NCBI GenBank assembly: GCA_034509735.1
Contig: JACGWO010000006.1
Coordinates: 7,331,001-7,395,000 of the forward strand
Length of the DNA stretch: 64,000 nt
Source: Sesamum alatum
Lineage: Eukaryota > Streptophyta > Magnoliopsida > Lamiales > Pedaliaceae
Reading direction: 5' to 3'
A model generated the notes under the pieces. It did no database searches. It was not told the DNA's origin and saw only the letters and a list, made by a program, of their open reading frames with translations. This document shows positions 48,600-61,344 of this stretch, in pieces. The position numbers and the translations under genes were made by a program. The first letter of the stretch is position 1. Each line of letters opens with the position of its first letter.

Positions 48600-49615
48600 A
48601 GAGTATGTCAAGAATGGGTTATTCAAGATGAATGTAATGACTGTAATGCTTAAGTTTGAAAGCAATAAAATTACGACTTCTACTTGATTTAGTGTTGTGA
48701 CTTATGGCATGTCAGATTATGAAATATTAATTTTAACACTCTACGAAGAGTAGTAAGTTTGAATTTATTGCTTTTGTTTGCAATAAATACTGAACATAAA
48801 TGTGAAATCTGTGTTGAAGCTAAAATGGCTAAGATGCCATTTCAATATGTTGAAAGAAAGACATCACCTCTAGAATTAATTTACAGTTATATATGTGATT
48901 TAAAATTTGTGCAAACTAGAGGTGGAAAAAAATATTTTATTACTTTTATTGATAATTGCATAAGATATTGTTATGTTTACTTAATGAAAAGTAAAGATGA
49001 GGAGTTGGAGACCTTTAAACTTTATAAGAAGGAGGTTGAAATCAACTTAGCAGAATTATAAAAGCCATACGCAGAGATAGAGGTGGCGAATATGGAGCTC
49101 CATTTGAGAAATTTTGTTCAGAATTTGGCATAATTCGTCAGACTACTGCTCCTTAGTCACCTCAATCGAATGGCATTGCTGAAAGAAAGAATTCTATGTT
49201 GAAAGCTATGGCTTACCCCAAAACTTGTGGGAGAAAGTGATTCTTTCAGCAAACCACATTCTTAATAAAGTACTACACAAAGATAAAAATGAAACACTTT
49301 ATGAACTTTGGAAAGGTCATAAACCTTCCTACAAGTATCTTAAAGTGTGAGGGTGTTTGGCTAAGGTAGAAGCACCAAAGCCTAAACAAGTAAAAATAGG
49401 GCCAAAGACCGTTGATTGCATGTTCATTAAATATGGGAATAACCAGTAGTGCATATTGCTTTTTAGTGCACAAATCAACAATTCTTGATATACAGAAAAA
49501 CATAATCATTAAATCAAGAATGTTATTTTCTTTGAAAATATCTTTCCTTGCAAGGAGAGGAAAGAAGAAGAGAGTTTTAGAACTTATAAAGTTGCAAATG
49601 GTGATCATCAATGAA
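48600..49615 (+). pseudogene. Ty1/copia integrase fragment, decayed
   Basis: It starts beside the outer end of the right inverted-repeat arm with a gag-pre-integrase remnant (KNGLFKMNV-like), then HKCEICVEAKMAKMPF, then FVQTRGGKKYFITFIDNCIRYCYVYLMKSKDE, the copia integrase core with its first catalytic Asp. RGGEYGAPFEKFC and SPQSNGIAERKN (second half of the core) follow after a stop and a frameshift. Beyond 49200 the frame is badly eroded. It is on the opposite strand to the copia RT fragment at 44920-46500, so the two are not one element. Confidence 0.85.
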
Positions 49616-50754
49616 TGATATGAATGATATCAGATATGAATGATTATCATAACTTTCTCTATAGTATATGAATGATATCAGATATGCAATGAATAAAATA
49701 TAAAAATTTAAATATATATATATATATATATAAAGATTATGAAACTGTAAATTTTAATAATGCTGAATCATACAAATTATTTGAAAGAACTCATATCAAC
49801 TGAAAAATGGTAAATTCGTATTAAGATAATATAATGAGGTTAAATAGTTTAAAAATAAAACTGAAGTTATTTCTTCTTTTAAAAACAAGTAGAAAAATTT
49901 GGCCCAAGATGCTTTTTTTGAAGTTTTAGAAGCAAAAATAGTGCTTCTAAACCAGATCGAATTTTTCATTCCAAATTCTCTTATATAATCTATTTCATTC
50001 GGGTGCTCATCCCTTTATTCAGGGCCTACTTGAAGATCTTAACTGAATTTCATTCAGTTAAGGTTGTCTTTTGCTATAAGGAGGCCCAACAGAGCTACAG
50101 ATATTTTTGCACGATCAGCAGCAAGAACCTTAACGCCATATCAAAGTTTTGAAAAAATTGCCTACTTTTGTTAAAAGATGTTGTAATGACTGATGTATTT
50201 TATGCTTCAATTAGGCATACGACCTCCCCCAGTGTAATATGTTTTGACTTATATTAATATATATATATATATATAATGTTTACTATTTAAAAACAAAGTC
50301 TATTTCATTCAATACACATACTTCATATGTATAAAGATGACATCAAGTATTTTATTTTAGAGAAAAAATTTATACACGTAATATGTATATATATATATAT
50401 TAAACAGAATAAAAAATATAATAAAGTTTTGCAACAAAAATTTCAATCCGTAAACGAAATTGCAAAACAGCTTTTTTTTCATGCATACAAGCTGATAACT
50501 GCCTAATGCATGACCATTTAACTGCTGCATAATTTCAGGAGGAAAAGGTGGCCTAGAAGTTGTACTCTCTTTACCTCGTAAAATAAAAAATGATATGGTT
50601 AATTTTAATATATTGCAGAGCAAATTTAAATACGATCATTATAGTAACTTATGAACAAATATTTTAGACAAAGTAAAAGTAATAACTTAATCATCCTTAA
50701 GGGACGAGGCGAGTTAGTATCAAATTGGGAAGCATTAGTTATTTATTGGATAAA
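49616..50754. other. AT-rich stretch after the copia integrase relic
   Basis: No gene. It may include the eroded continuation of the copia element. A segment at 49850-49960 ('tttggcccaagatgctttt') resembles 56730-56830. (AT)n tracts are at about 49711-49733 and 50255-50275. The segment at 50490-50710 matches 27290-27740 in part. Confidence 0.4.
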
Positions 50755-51247
50755 TTAGGAAAAAAAAATACATTTTTAATTACTTAACAATATCACTAAA
50801 ATGATTTTGGGACCATCCCTGTTTCACGAGTTACACTTTTTGGACCATAAAATTAATCAATTTTGAACATAATTGGTGCTAACTATCGTGTTCTTCGTCA
50901 AAATTAATGAGAAATACGCAAGGGGACGTGAAAAAGGGGGAAATAGGCCGGATTTTAGTCCAAATTTGCTGCTAACAATACACACCTGATTCTGCCCCAA
51001 TTTTAAGCACCAAATATCAGCCATCCCCTCCCCCCCTTCACGTCCACGTGCGCATTTTCATAAATTTTGGTTAATTAATAATATTTATTAAATAATTTTT
51101 GTACCTCTTGTTCCCATGAGTGACACTTTTGGTCCTAAACTTGCCAATTTTGAAACAGAGTTGATTCCAACCGTCGCGTCTCCGTCGAACACTAACAAAA
51201 TGCGCACGTGAGGTGCACCTGGACATGAAAATGAGGGTGATAGACTT

Positions 51248-51962
51248 TGTTAGAAGTGGGCACACCACTAAGGAGATCAACAAAGATCCAGTAACCAACA
51301 AATTACACAAGAGGGACGGGTTCAAGGACCCTATTTAATACAATCAGTTGGGGAATAATATAGATAATCAAAAAATTAAAAACAACAATAATAAAGAAAA
51401 CTCGTAGGAACAAATCCTTGTGAATCAGGCTCAGAGAGCCACGAACCAGTGTGAGCAGACACGACTACAGAAAGTCGGCACTCAGCAAAATCGGTTACAC
51501 CAAGATCGAGACTGGTAGCCGATCAACTAGTAAACCACCACAGGAATCCCACTAAGGGAGAATAAAGCTTCACAACAGATTTATCGTCGAAGGTAAGAGG
51601 AGGACAGAAACTTATTCAGTGATTAAGGAGGGAAGACGAAGGCTTCTTTATAGTCATCTTCCATCGCACAAAGATGGAATCATTTGACTCCATTGATTGG
51701 TTAAGGGACAGAGGTATGGGAAGGAGATCGGATCATATTAGAGTGAGAACCAGAAAAAGGGAAGAGAGGAAAATCAGAGACGGCACAATACTTAATCAGA
51801 AGGAAGAAGAATGGTTTAGGTTTAGGGTTAGTGAATATATAAAGGGTAACCAGGTCGGGTCGGGTGGAGTGTTTTGGTAGTGGGCCTCTGAGTCTCGGTC
51901 TTTGGACCATCCAAGGTCTGCTGGGCCTTTTATTTCTGAAGGGTCATGGACGCAACTCAACA
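51248..51962 (-). repeat. LTR of the gag-only element (3' LTR in element orientation)
   Basis: A 715 bp TG...CA repeat, about 90% similar by eye to the copy at 53201-53909, with several small indels. This indicates an old insertion. Confidence 0.85.
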
Positions 51963-52149
51963 TTTTCTAACCTTGGACCAGGACTCACTAAGGGTTTTAG
52001 CCTGGTCCAATTCTGGTTCGGGCATATCATCACTTGCCTTAGTCCCTTCTCTCTTGTCGGTACCTGCGAAGACACAAACACTTGAAATCCATGTTAGTCT
52101 CAAAATATTCAGAAAGTGGTTAAACTTTTCAGTGGGTAGACATTTGGTC

Positions 52150-52833
52150 CCCATATCAGATGGGTTCGACTCTGTTTCAACTTCTGCCTCTGCTATATTT
52201 TCTATACTTATAGTCTGAGTTACGATTAGTGGTTCTTCCTCTTACTGAATTGACTTCATTACTGGGTTGATTAGTCTTATTAGTCTTGCGATCCATCTCT
52301 TTGCTTTTAAGGCCATTAATCACTGTGTCAAGGCTCACATGATCTCTACCGTATTTTATCGCCACTTTTACATCAATATAGTTATCAGAAATGGCATTTA
52401 GTAGGACTATGGGTGTGTAATCATCTATGTTTTTGTCACCAGTGAGTTTTATGTCTTGAACTAGTTTAGTGAAATCATTTATGTTCTCATCTACGTTTTT
52501 GGAGATATCTAACTTATATCTAAAGAACTTTCTAGTAGGAAGAGCTTACTAGGTAGTGATGTTTCAGTGTACAATTCTTCTAATCTATCCCATAAATCTT
52601 TAGCAGTATCTTGTTTACCTACTTTTCTAATTACGGAATCAGATAGGTTCAATATAATGGAGGAATATGCAAATTCATCATCGTCTAGTTTCTTATACTT
52701 AGTGACAGTATCAGGGTATCTACCATCTATTGCTTTATAAACTTTTTACTATATTTATATGCCTTTCATTTTCTGTTGCCATATAGAAAAATCAGATTTA
52801 CCATTGAACGGAAACAGATTTATAACTAGCCAT
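52150..52833 (-). pseudogene. Copia gag (UBN2-type) relic
   Basis: An ATG at 52833 is followed, across several single-base frameshifts, by gag landmarks: DFSIWQQKMKG, DLWDRLEELYTETS, NINDFTKLVQDIKLTGD, VAIKYGRDHVSLDTVINGLK, then a Ser/Arg-rich tail. This is the order of UBN2/retrotran_gag_2 domains. No CCHC zinc knuckle was recognised after the tail. Frameshifts near 52795, 52740 and 52540 make it non-coding as it stands. Confidence 0.8.
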
Positions 52834-53185
52834 AGATGATTAGAATAAGATGATATCACATAGAATCACAGATATTAATACTGAAACAAGAGTACAAAAA
52901 AATTATCACACAGGATCAAACAGAGCACGAAGTTATCACAACAGAATTAATAGAACCGGAGGACCACCTCTGAGCCTCAACCATATACCGACGGTCTCAC
53001 GGGATCCGGCCAAGTGAGGGATCAAAGGGAAATATTAACAACCGGTGCACTAAGCAAGAATATACCAATAATACTTTAAAAGAATAGGGTACTGAGCGAT
53101 ATAGTTAAACAGATGCACTGACAGTATTATGAGAGATTAGAGAGATTTTTTAACCAATATGCTTTAGCCAGATCGGTACACAGTT

Positions 53186-53198
53186 GGCTCTGATACCA
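53186..53198 (-). promoter_or_regulatory. Primer-binding site (initiator tRNA-Met)
   Basis: TGGTATCAGAGCC on the minus strand, two bases inside the 5' LTR. This is where host tRNA-iMet primes minus-strand DNA synthesis in copia elements. Confidence 0.85.
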
Positions 53199-53200
53199 AC

Positions 53201-53909
53201 TGTTAGAAGTGGAACTCACACACTGAGGAGATCACAAAGATCTAGTAACCAACAAATTACACACCGGGAACGGGTTCAAGGACCTATTTAAAATACAATC
53301 AGTTGGGGAATAATACAAATAACCAAAAAATTAAAACAACAGCAATAAAGAAAACTCATAGGAACAAATCCTTGTGAATCAGGTTCAGAGAGCCATGAAC
53401 CATGTGTGAGCAAACACGACTAATCAGAAAGTCGACACTCAGCAAAAATCGATTACACAAGACAAGATTTGGTAGCCGATCCCAGTAAACCACCACATGA
53501 TTCCCACTAAGGGAGAATAAAGCTTCACAACAGATTTATCGTCAAAAGTAAGAAGAGGACATAAACTTATTCAGTGAATTAAGCAGGGAAGACGAAGGCT
53601 TCTTTTATAGTCATCTTCCATCGGCACAAAGATGGAATCCTTTGACTCTATTGATGGTAAGAGGCAGAGGTATGGAAGGAGATCGGATCCATATTAGAGT
53701 GAGACCAGAAAAGGGAAGAGAGAAAATTAGAGGCGGCGCAATACTTAATCAGAAAGGAAGAAGAATCGTTTAGGTTTAGGGTAGTGAATATATAAAGGGT
53801 AACCAGGTCAGGTCGGGTGGAGTGTTTTGGTAGTGGCCTCCGAGTCTCGGTCTTTGCGCCATCCAAGTCTGCTGGGCTTTATCCTGAAGGACCATTGGCC
53901 AACTCAACA
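53201..53909 (-). repeat. LTR of the gag-only element (5' LTR in element orientation)
   Basis: A 709 bp TG...CA repeat paired with 51248-51962. It is adjacent to the primer-binding site. Confidence 0.85.
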
Positions 53910-54157
53910 GACTATTTTGACATTAAAATTTGCCGCTAACAATATATACTTGATTTTTTATGTCAAAATCAATCACATTTCCCCTCTTTGTCACGCCCAC
54001 ATGTGCCTCAAGCATGCATTTTTGTTAATGTTTGACGAAGACACAACGGTTATGATCAGTTCTGTTCCAAATTGACAAGTTCAGAGACTAAAAGTGTAAC
54101 TTATTGAATAAGGGGGACCAAAATCGTTTAGTGATATTGTTGAAGGACAAAAAATAT

Positions 54158-55197
54158 ATATATATTTTCGTATATAAGACATTCTATGGTTGGAACTAAA
54201 GCTGGTTGGATGTACATTCCTTTCGTGTTTGATGGGGAGTATCCATTCACATTATGACATTTAGTGTTCACACGGAAGCTGACTAGCACCACTGAGAAAA
54301 ATTCTTACTTGAATCAGGTTTTGCCGAACCAAATCAATCACAGAGCAAGTGTATGCTCTGTGATATATTTGCCATGTGATAGATCACTTTTCCTGAACTG
54401 TGCATCAATAGAGGATAAGGTATTGCACTTGCCATATAATTTGTTCAAGTTCGATTAAACCCAATTTGGATTAGAATTTCCATATCACTAGTGCTCATTC
54501 GTGACTTCACCTTCCCACTCAATTACCACTCTCTCTCAATAAATTTTGGGAGTTTTTCTTTTTTGGAGAACCGGCTATCATGGTGGTGCAATATTTATGC
54601 GCATATAATCAGATAAATACGAACATAAATTTTAAAGCCGTTTAAAAATTAAAAGTAAAACAGAGTAAATGATGAACATAAATGATATAGTAGATAAATA
54701 TAATAGTATATTAGCGATTAAAAGATGATGTGAATTATTTAAAATAAATAAGTAATTATACTGATGTTATAATAAGTACATTTACATCTTGCTGTAAAAT
54801 ATTTTCTTTCTCTAATTAATCCAACAACTTAGTTCATACTTTTTGCCCAATAGTATATAGACTTGATATGAATAATGTGAAAATCACCAAATCTCATTCC
54901 TTTATTAGAGAAGAGCAGCCAAAGATGTCTTGTTGGATTTGCAATTTTAATATTTAGTTTAATTTATAATTAATTATTTAACTTTTCACTCTCTCATTAT
55001 TTTGTTAGTATATTTTTTTTATTTTATTTTCAATGCATCTTTTTCACTTTATAATATTAAAAAATAATTTTAAAAAATTTATGCAGGAATATGTGGTTGC
55101 ACCTACTATATAAAATATCCATGAAAGTAAATTTTAATGGTGTCAAATCATATTATACTTTATATGACAGCTAATATGTCCATGATGGGAGATAGAA
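54158..55197. other. AT-rich intergenic stretch with a duplicated segment
   Basis: No gene. About 54210-54300 and 54480-54540 match 25110-25280; the block between (about 54296-54485) is an insertion relative to that copy and may be a small element. The remainder is plain AT-rich DNA. Confidence 0.4.
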
Positions 55198-56611
55198 TGT
55201 ATTTTTAATCAAAATTACCAAATTACCTTCAAATGCTTATGAGTATTTACCGGAAATTGCCATTAGATGTGGTTATGTTAGTGGTTAGTGGGGTGGAGCT
55301 AAATTTACCAGAAGGTGCCCCGAAGATTAGATTTACAATCGTTAGATGGAGGCGGTTGGAGGGTAGAATAGTATTTTGCTCCTCCTCATTTTACTATAAA
55401 TACCATCAAAATCCTATGAAATTTAGTTCATTTTTCCAATTTTGAGAAATCATTCTTGAGAAAGTTCTCCAAGTTTCTTGACTCGCGGACGTTGTTTTTG
55501 TGTGATTGTGCTTGATCAAATGCCTTCTCGATTTTCACCCATCGCTTTGGGCGTCTGTGGAACATGATCAGAGCATATGGATGAGCACCCCGTCAAGAGT
55601 CAGGACGGGAATGGGGCCGAGAAGAACCCCGAAAGAGGATGGAGAGAAGTTCACATTTACAAGATCACGACTCAGAATGAGAAGGCAGAAAGGGAGGGGG
55701 AACGAGCCACCCTCGGCAGATTCTGGTCGAGGCACGGTGCCTCGACTAGGCCCCGCGGTTCGAGGCGTGCTGGCCTGACCGCATCGACGAACCCCCGTTG
55801 ACGCCTCGTTGGCATATTTTCTTGGAGTGCCTTGACATCCTAAAATTCTTTCGCGACTGGCGAATTGTTTACTATTTTCCGGATTGACGAAAGATGACCT
55901 TTGGAAGTCTAAAACGAAAAATTTCATAAGAAAAGAGATGAAGAGCTATATACCCGAACCAACTCGTTTCCACATTTTTCTGGAATTCCGTTGCCTGATG
56001 AGACCAAGAGAAGACAAACCAAACAAAGCAAGAGAAAAAAAGTTAGAAATTCCCACCAAGTTAATAATATATATAGAAGACAAAGAATCCTAGCAAAGGG
56101 AAGGATTATGATTAAAAAGGAGCCAAAGAGAAAAGAGTCATAGTGGGCGAAGAGGATTACCAAGAGAGAAGTTGCAATTCAAGTATAGACTGTTGTCAGA
56201 ACTTCCTAAATTTTCCCTAAACACATTTGGAAAGTTGTGAGGATGCTGATGGAATTAGAAATAATGCATTTTTTTTTATCAAAATTACCAATACCCTCAA
56301 TTCATGAGTTATCTTTATTTTTACCGAAATTCCATTAGAGTGGTTATTGTTAGGTAAGTGGAGATTAATTACCCGAGTGCTACCCGAAGATTCAATTAGC
56401 CCGTAGATCCTGGAGGCAGTTGGAGGTAAAAGTATTTTTGCCCCTCCCTCAAATATTTGCTATAAAATTAGCCTCAAGAAATTTCTGTGCTAAACTTATT
56501 CATTTTCCAATTGAAGAAAAATCAATTCTTGAGAAGAGTTCTCAAGTTCTTATCGAGATGTCGTTTTTATTATGATTGTGCTTTAGCAATATCAAACGAT
56601 TCCCGATTTCA
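55198..56611 (+). mobile_element. Short LTR element (TRIM/LARD-like)
   Basis: Direct repeats at about 55198-55537 and 56265-56611 share a series of motifs in order: 'atcaaaattacc', 'ttgccattaga', 'gaagatt', 'ttgctcctcc/ttgcccctcc', a TATA-like 'actataaatacc', 'tccaatttt', 'ttcttgagaa', 'tgattgtgctt'. They look like diverged 340 bp LTRs. The 730 bp interior is GC-richer and starts with a partial tRNA-Met primer match (ATCAGAGC near 55572). Frames there (about 55577-55800) are not recognised as any gag or pol domain. Confidence 0.55.
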
Positions 56612-57389
56612 ACACCTTATCATCCTATGCCACTGCCACAAAAAAAAACAATAAAATCTGCAAGAATAAAAATAGAAAATGAAAAAAAACTAGAATATAA
56701 GATAGTTTAATAATAAGGGTAATAAGTCTAGAATAAAATTAAAATTATTTAGAAAGAAAAGTTAAAAAATAAAGACAGTTTGGCCCAAAATGCCCTTTCT
56801 CGAAGTTTGTAGAAGCGAAAACAACATTTTTTATAGTCGATTTACTAAAAAAAAAAGACACAATGTTTATGAACACTCTAGAAAGACTTTATTTCCAAAC
56901 ATATTATTTTCAACCCATAACTTATTTATTTTTTCTCTCTCTATATCTTCATAACATAAAAAATAAATACTCCCAAAAAAGAAATTCAAACTTCCTATGT
57001 TCTTTTTCTATTCAAGAGAAAAGAAAAAAAAAAAGTGTTTTTAAATTTGAATGCGTAAGACGCTCTTGTATTCTTCCAAAACACTTAAAATTGTAATTTT
57101 CTGAATCAAAAGATCGAAACAAACTTTTCACAAAATTGCCACCACCACCACCAAATGATAAGGAAACAAAAAGTCTTTTTCTTCACTATTTTTCACATTT
57201 AATTTAAGTTTTAATTATTATGATTAAGATTTTTTTTGGAGAGGAAATGGTTCATATTATATATATCATAAAAAGATGACAGAGAATGTTCGTACCAATA
57301 TCATCTTCCGAGTAAGGTTGTCTCCTTCACAGCAGCGAATTAACATATCGAGCTAAAAGTCTTGCTTGCAGAATGAAATTACCACTACA
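56612..57389. other. AT-rich stretch between LTR element and LINE relic
   Basis: No gene. A short T-run near 57231-57237 could be the poly(A) of the minus-strand LINE that follows, but no target duplication is seen. Confidence 0.3.
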
Positions 57390-60300
57390 TCTTGTAAACG
57401 AAAAAGAAACAAAAGGAATGAGACGTTAAACATGTTTTTGTATCGAAAATTAAAAAAGCCTGTAGCAGAAGACAAGGGTCCGTCATATCAACTGTTATGA
57501 CGCTGTGGCAATCCCTTTCAGGTGACATCTTCCCAATCCCTTCTCCTAGATCAACGTCGTGAGTGTTTTCCTGGCCGCATGCTCTGCACTCCTGAAATAG
57601 TGACCGAGAATCCAGCCAGACCTGTTCGTTGCTATTCTCTGGAAACACCTGCACAACAATCTTTGGGAGTTTTGGCTGAATAAAGCCCCATCGAAATAAA
57701 CCTTCTGCCTAGGGCGGTGTTCGTTGGTTCCAAGTTCAAACCATCATGGAAGGCATACACAAAATTCAAACTAGTTTGGCATGCATTCATGGATGTTCGA
57801 TGAAACAAGCTGATCTGGTTGGAATAAACTTGGTCTCCATGCCAAAAAAAATTCGCCCCCCCACCAAAAGGAACCAACCAACAGGTAACTGTGGAGCTCG
57901 CGGTCTGATGGCTCGACGTAGCAGAATATAGTCTGAATCCATATGGTCGGGTCTTATTTCCTATAGATACGACTCTAAGGCAAATTAAAGCCCAGGAAAA
58001 GTCGTGCATATGACACAATCAATAAAAAATTTGTAGTATGATCTGCAGGCGTTGCAGATGCGAAGGCAGGGAAAGGAGGGCATCCGTCAGGGGGTCACAT
58101 TTTTGTTTCTTTAGATTGCCCGCCTTTGGGATGGCATTGAGACAGAGTCTCCAACAGAACAAGCAGACTTTGCTCAAGATTTACAAATTCCAAATAAGTT
58201 TCCAACACTTTGAATCCTGCGGCAGACCCTTTGAGCTGGAAGAGGTAGCATTGAGAAGTTCCAAAGCCAAGAAGTATGCACTCTTAATGCTGAAGTTACC
58301 ATTCTGAGAGAAGTGCCAGCAGAGAACATCATTTTGTTTCACACACCAGTGGCAGAGACTGAGGATAAAGTCACGGTCAATATCCAAGAATAGGTTGTCA
58401 ATAATGTCCTTGTCCCAATCCTGCGTGTTTGGGTCCATAAGCGCCGCAACCCTTGCATTTTCGAGACCCTCTAAAAGCCCTTGAGATAACACGAAAAGTT
58501 TTGAGTCGGCTGGGGAACCCTCTTCTCTTTTTCAAATCTCTCATCCAAGCTCGGGATGATCCGATACCCACTTGCAGCCCGCATCACGTTGTGACCGTGC
58601 CCTCTCTAGCACTAAGAATAAACCTCCAAGTGAGGATGGTTTTACTTCTGATTGTGCCCGAGAGTGGAGGAAATTAGGAAAGTATTTGACTTGAGAACCT
58701 AAGACAATAGATTGTGTGGCTCTATAACAAGACACCCAAAGTATTTTCCCAGCATGGTTATGTTGAAAGCTATGAGAGACCGAAAACCTAATCCCCCTTC
58801 GAACTTCCTCTGACACAGTCTTGACCCTGCAATCCAAGTGTATCTTTCTCTACTTTGTTTATGCCAAAAGAAATTTGCCATCATATGGACTTGAATTTCT
58901 TTTAGCAAGTTATCCGGTAGTCTGAACACACATTGCGTAAGTCGGAATCGCCTGAATGATAGATTTAATAAGGATTTTCCTTCTCGGCCTGAGGACAAAT
59001 TCCTATCATTCCAATCCTGCACTCACTGCCCGAACACCCTCTCTCGGGAGAATGGTACATATCAAAAACGCCATAAAATTAATGTGATCGACCCCACAGT
59101 TGATGGAAAAGGCTAAGGTAGCGGTCTTAGCTTTCTTCCCATCATAAAACCAAATTGTAGATAAGGGAATTAAGAAGATTTGTGTATTGTGTTCTTGCTG
59201 AAGGACGATAGAGGACTTTGAGAGATTTACCTGTGACCAGATGCATATTCCATAGATTTGCAGCGTGCTTTTTATAGAAAAGCATGGCCAATTCCATAGC
59301 TTGACAATAGATCTGTGTGTCGTCCGCAAATAGCAAGTGTGTGATCGTTAGGGCCCGCCTACAAACGGCAACACCTTTTATCCTCCTTTGCAACTCCACA
59401 TTGTGGATTAAAGAACTGAATGCTTCTGTACAGAGAAGAAGGAGATATGAGAGATAGAGGATCTCACTTGATGAAAGACCTCGTCTAGGGGTGAGGTAAT
59501 CATGATCACAACACATTTAATAGAAACAAATAGACACGGGAATTCACGCACGACATGATAAGACCAACAAAAGGACAATCAAAAACCAATTTTAAAGAAG
59601 GATTTTTTTCCAAAAAGAACACCATTCTACCTTATCATACGCTTTACTAATGTCAAGTTTAATAACAGCGTGACCCTTAGAGCCCCAAATCTTAGTATGA
59701 AGCTTAATATCGAAGGCAAGCAACACACTGTCAGTAATGAACCTACCGGGATGAAAGCCGGACTGGTTTTGTGAAATGATGTTATCAACAGAGAGGTTTT
59801 AATTGCAATGCGTCTTTGATGAAAAACTTTATAAACAACATTTGCAGAGACTAATATTAATCTAGTTTTCGACAATTTAGGTATGAGAACAATTTGAGTA
59901 TAATTCATATTATTGTCACATATCCGGAATTTAAAGAATTTTGTACAAAAGAGATCACATCATGCTTTATAATGGGCCAATAATGATGGAAAAATAAAGG
60001 GAGCATACCATTCCGGTCCCGAGGATTTGACCAGGACATTTGAAAGATTGCTCTCGTAATTTCTTATCGGTGTACGATTGTAGTAGGTCTTGGTTCATCC
60101 CCTCGTCCACTTCTTCATGATACCGTTCAGTTCCTCGTTCCCGCGTCCAGCAGCGAAGGATTATCGGACCTAAACACACCTTGAAAAATGCTCCACAATC
60201 AGCCTCTGAAAACCTTCACTGTCCTCAACCAAACTCTCGATGAAATTTTTAGCTTTTGGATTTTTGTTCGTCTTTTGTCTACAGCTCGCCCTTTCATGGA

Positions 60301-60950
60301 AGTAAGAGTATTTTCGGTCCCCATGTTTGAGCCCAGTTTGGGCTTGGCTCGTTACCCCAATACACTTCTTTCCCCTGCCCTAAGTAAATCCGTCAAGTTC
60401 ATGTTTCAGCATTCTTTTCCTTGTTTTTTCCTAGACAAATCAATTTGTCCCTTCTTCAGCCCTACACAATTCTTTTTCGACCCACTGAATCCGCTTTTTC
60501 GGTTCCTCGTTGCCCCATTGTTATGCTAACCAGTTTCCATTATCCCTATACATTCAACAAGCCTGTCAACAAGAGAAACCTCGCCCCATTAGCAACTGAC
60601 CGATCCCAGGATGTCCGAACTAGCCTGTTGGCATTCTTCCACTATTCTCCAATTTGCATCAAAATAAAATGTCTTCTTAGTGTTATGGTCGAAAATTTTT
60701 GGCACGTCCGAATTTACTACCAAAGTAGTGTGGTCCGGATATGAAGTCGGGACAACCGTAATCTCAATTCGGGGGGAAAAACGACTAATCTAGTCCGGTG
60801 TGGCGCATGCATGATCAAGGCGTTCTCGAAACAGTATATGGTGATTTTCGTCGATTACACCAAGTGAAATTCTCCCGAAAACCAAGGTTATGTAACCCAT
60901 AACTTTCCAAAAATTATCCCTAAAATCCTTAGTCCACGTTGCAGTTTATA
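57390..60950 (-). pseudogene. L1-type LINE ORF2 relic (endonuclease C-terminus to RNase H)
   Basis: Minus-strand fragments occur in the right order. Endonuclease tail: FRENFTWCNRR and ERLDHACATPD, then YPDHTTLVV (about 60905-60740). RT entry near 60180-59990. RT: NYTQIVLIPKLSK, then ITHLLFADDTQIYCQAMEL with the FADD catalytic motif (about 59330). Post-RT: RLPDNLLKEIQ and KFEGGLGFRS. The zinc-region approach (GNFSIKSAYFLAL near 58290), then an RNase H trace (KVYFDGALFS near 57685). Many frameshifts and stops. 5' truncation near 60950 is typical of LINE copies. It is a different lineage from the 30-35 kb LINE: it retains RNase H and is less GC-rich. Confidence 0.85.
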
Positions 60951-61344
60951 TATGTCAAATACTACTAAATACCATTTTTTTTGGTGATTCATGTTGTACG
61001 ATTGATGATGTGGACGTTGCACGTCAAGAAGGTGATTTGAGTTTCAGACTAATGATGAGTTGCAATGTGTTTTAGTCCCACGATGAGCCATCGCAAACAT
61101 GAAATGATCGATTCACTGTGCTATTAAAAGACTCTTAGACTCGACAGATGGAGCAAAGGAGAACAAACAGACCGACGAAGCGAAGAAACGGGGTGGAGCA
61201 CGATCGTGTCATCGTGTTTTCCTGAAGAAGATCAAGTTGTGTTGCACACGCACGACCGTGTTTGTCATGTAATATCTAACGAGGATCAAGCCGTGTTCAG
61301 CAACATGGTCGTGTTGTCCAATGATTCAGGAAAGGTAAGGAGAA
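60951..61344. other. Short stretch between LINE and gypsy relics
   Basis: No gene recognised. It includes repeated 'cacgaccgtg/catggtcgtg' motifs (61195-61320), a texture seen in some plant gypsy elements, so it may belong to the gypsy element that follows. Confidence 0.3.

Larger units (their letters stand above)
51248..53909 (-). mobile_element. Gag-only (TR-GAG-like) copia retroelement
   Basis: Two direct repeats, 51248-51962 and 53201-53909, begin TGTTAGAAGT and end ACTCAACA and are clearly LTRs. Between them are only about 1.24 kb. Just inside the right LTR, on the minus strand, TGGTATCAGAGCC (53186-53198) matches the initiator tRNA-Met primer site, two bases from the LTR, so the element reads on the minus strand. 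Flanks GACTT and GACTA look like a decayed 5-bp target duplication. The interior carries a gag relic and no protease, integrase or RT. Such elements depend on enzymes from autonomous copia relatives. Confidence 0.85.
50755..54157. mobile_element. Inverted-repeat element hosting a gag-only LTR element
   Basis: The left end ('caatatcactaaaatgattttgg') and the reverse complement of the right end ('caatatcactaaacgattttgg') match over about 200 bases. A further related unit lies at 51060-51240, so the arms contain internal duplications. The gag-only element at 51248-53909 is inserted between. No transposase is recognised. Confidence 0.5.

Noticed and set aside
60188..60744. Plus-strand frames of 107-113 residues
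   Set aside because: Antisense to the endonuclease-to-RT part of the second LINE relic.
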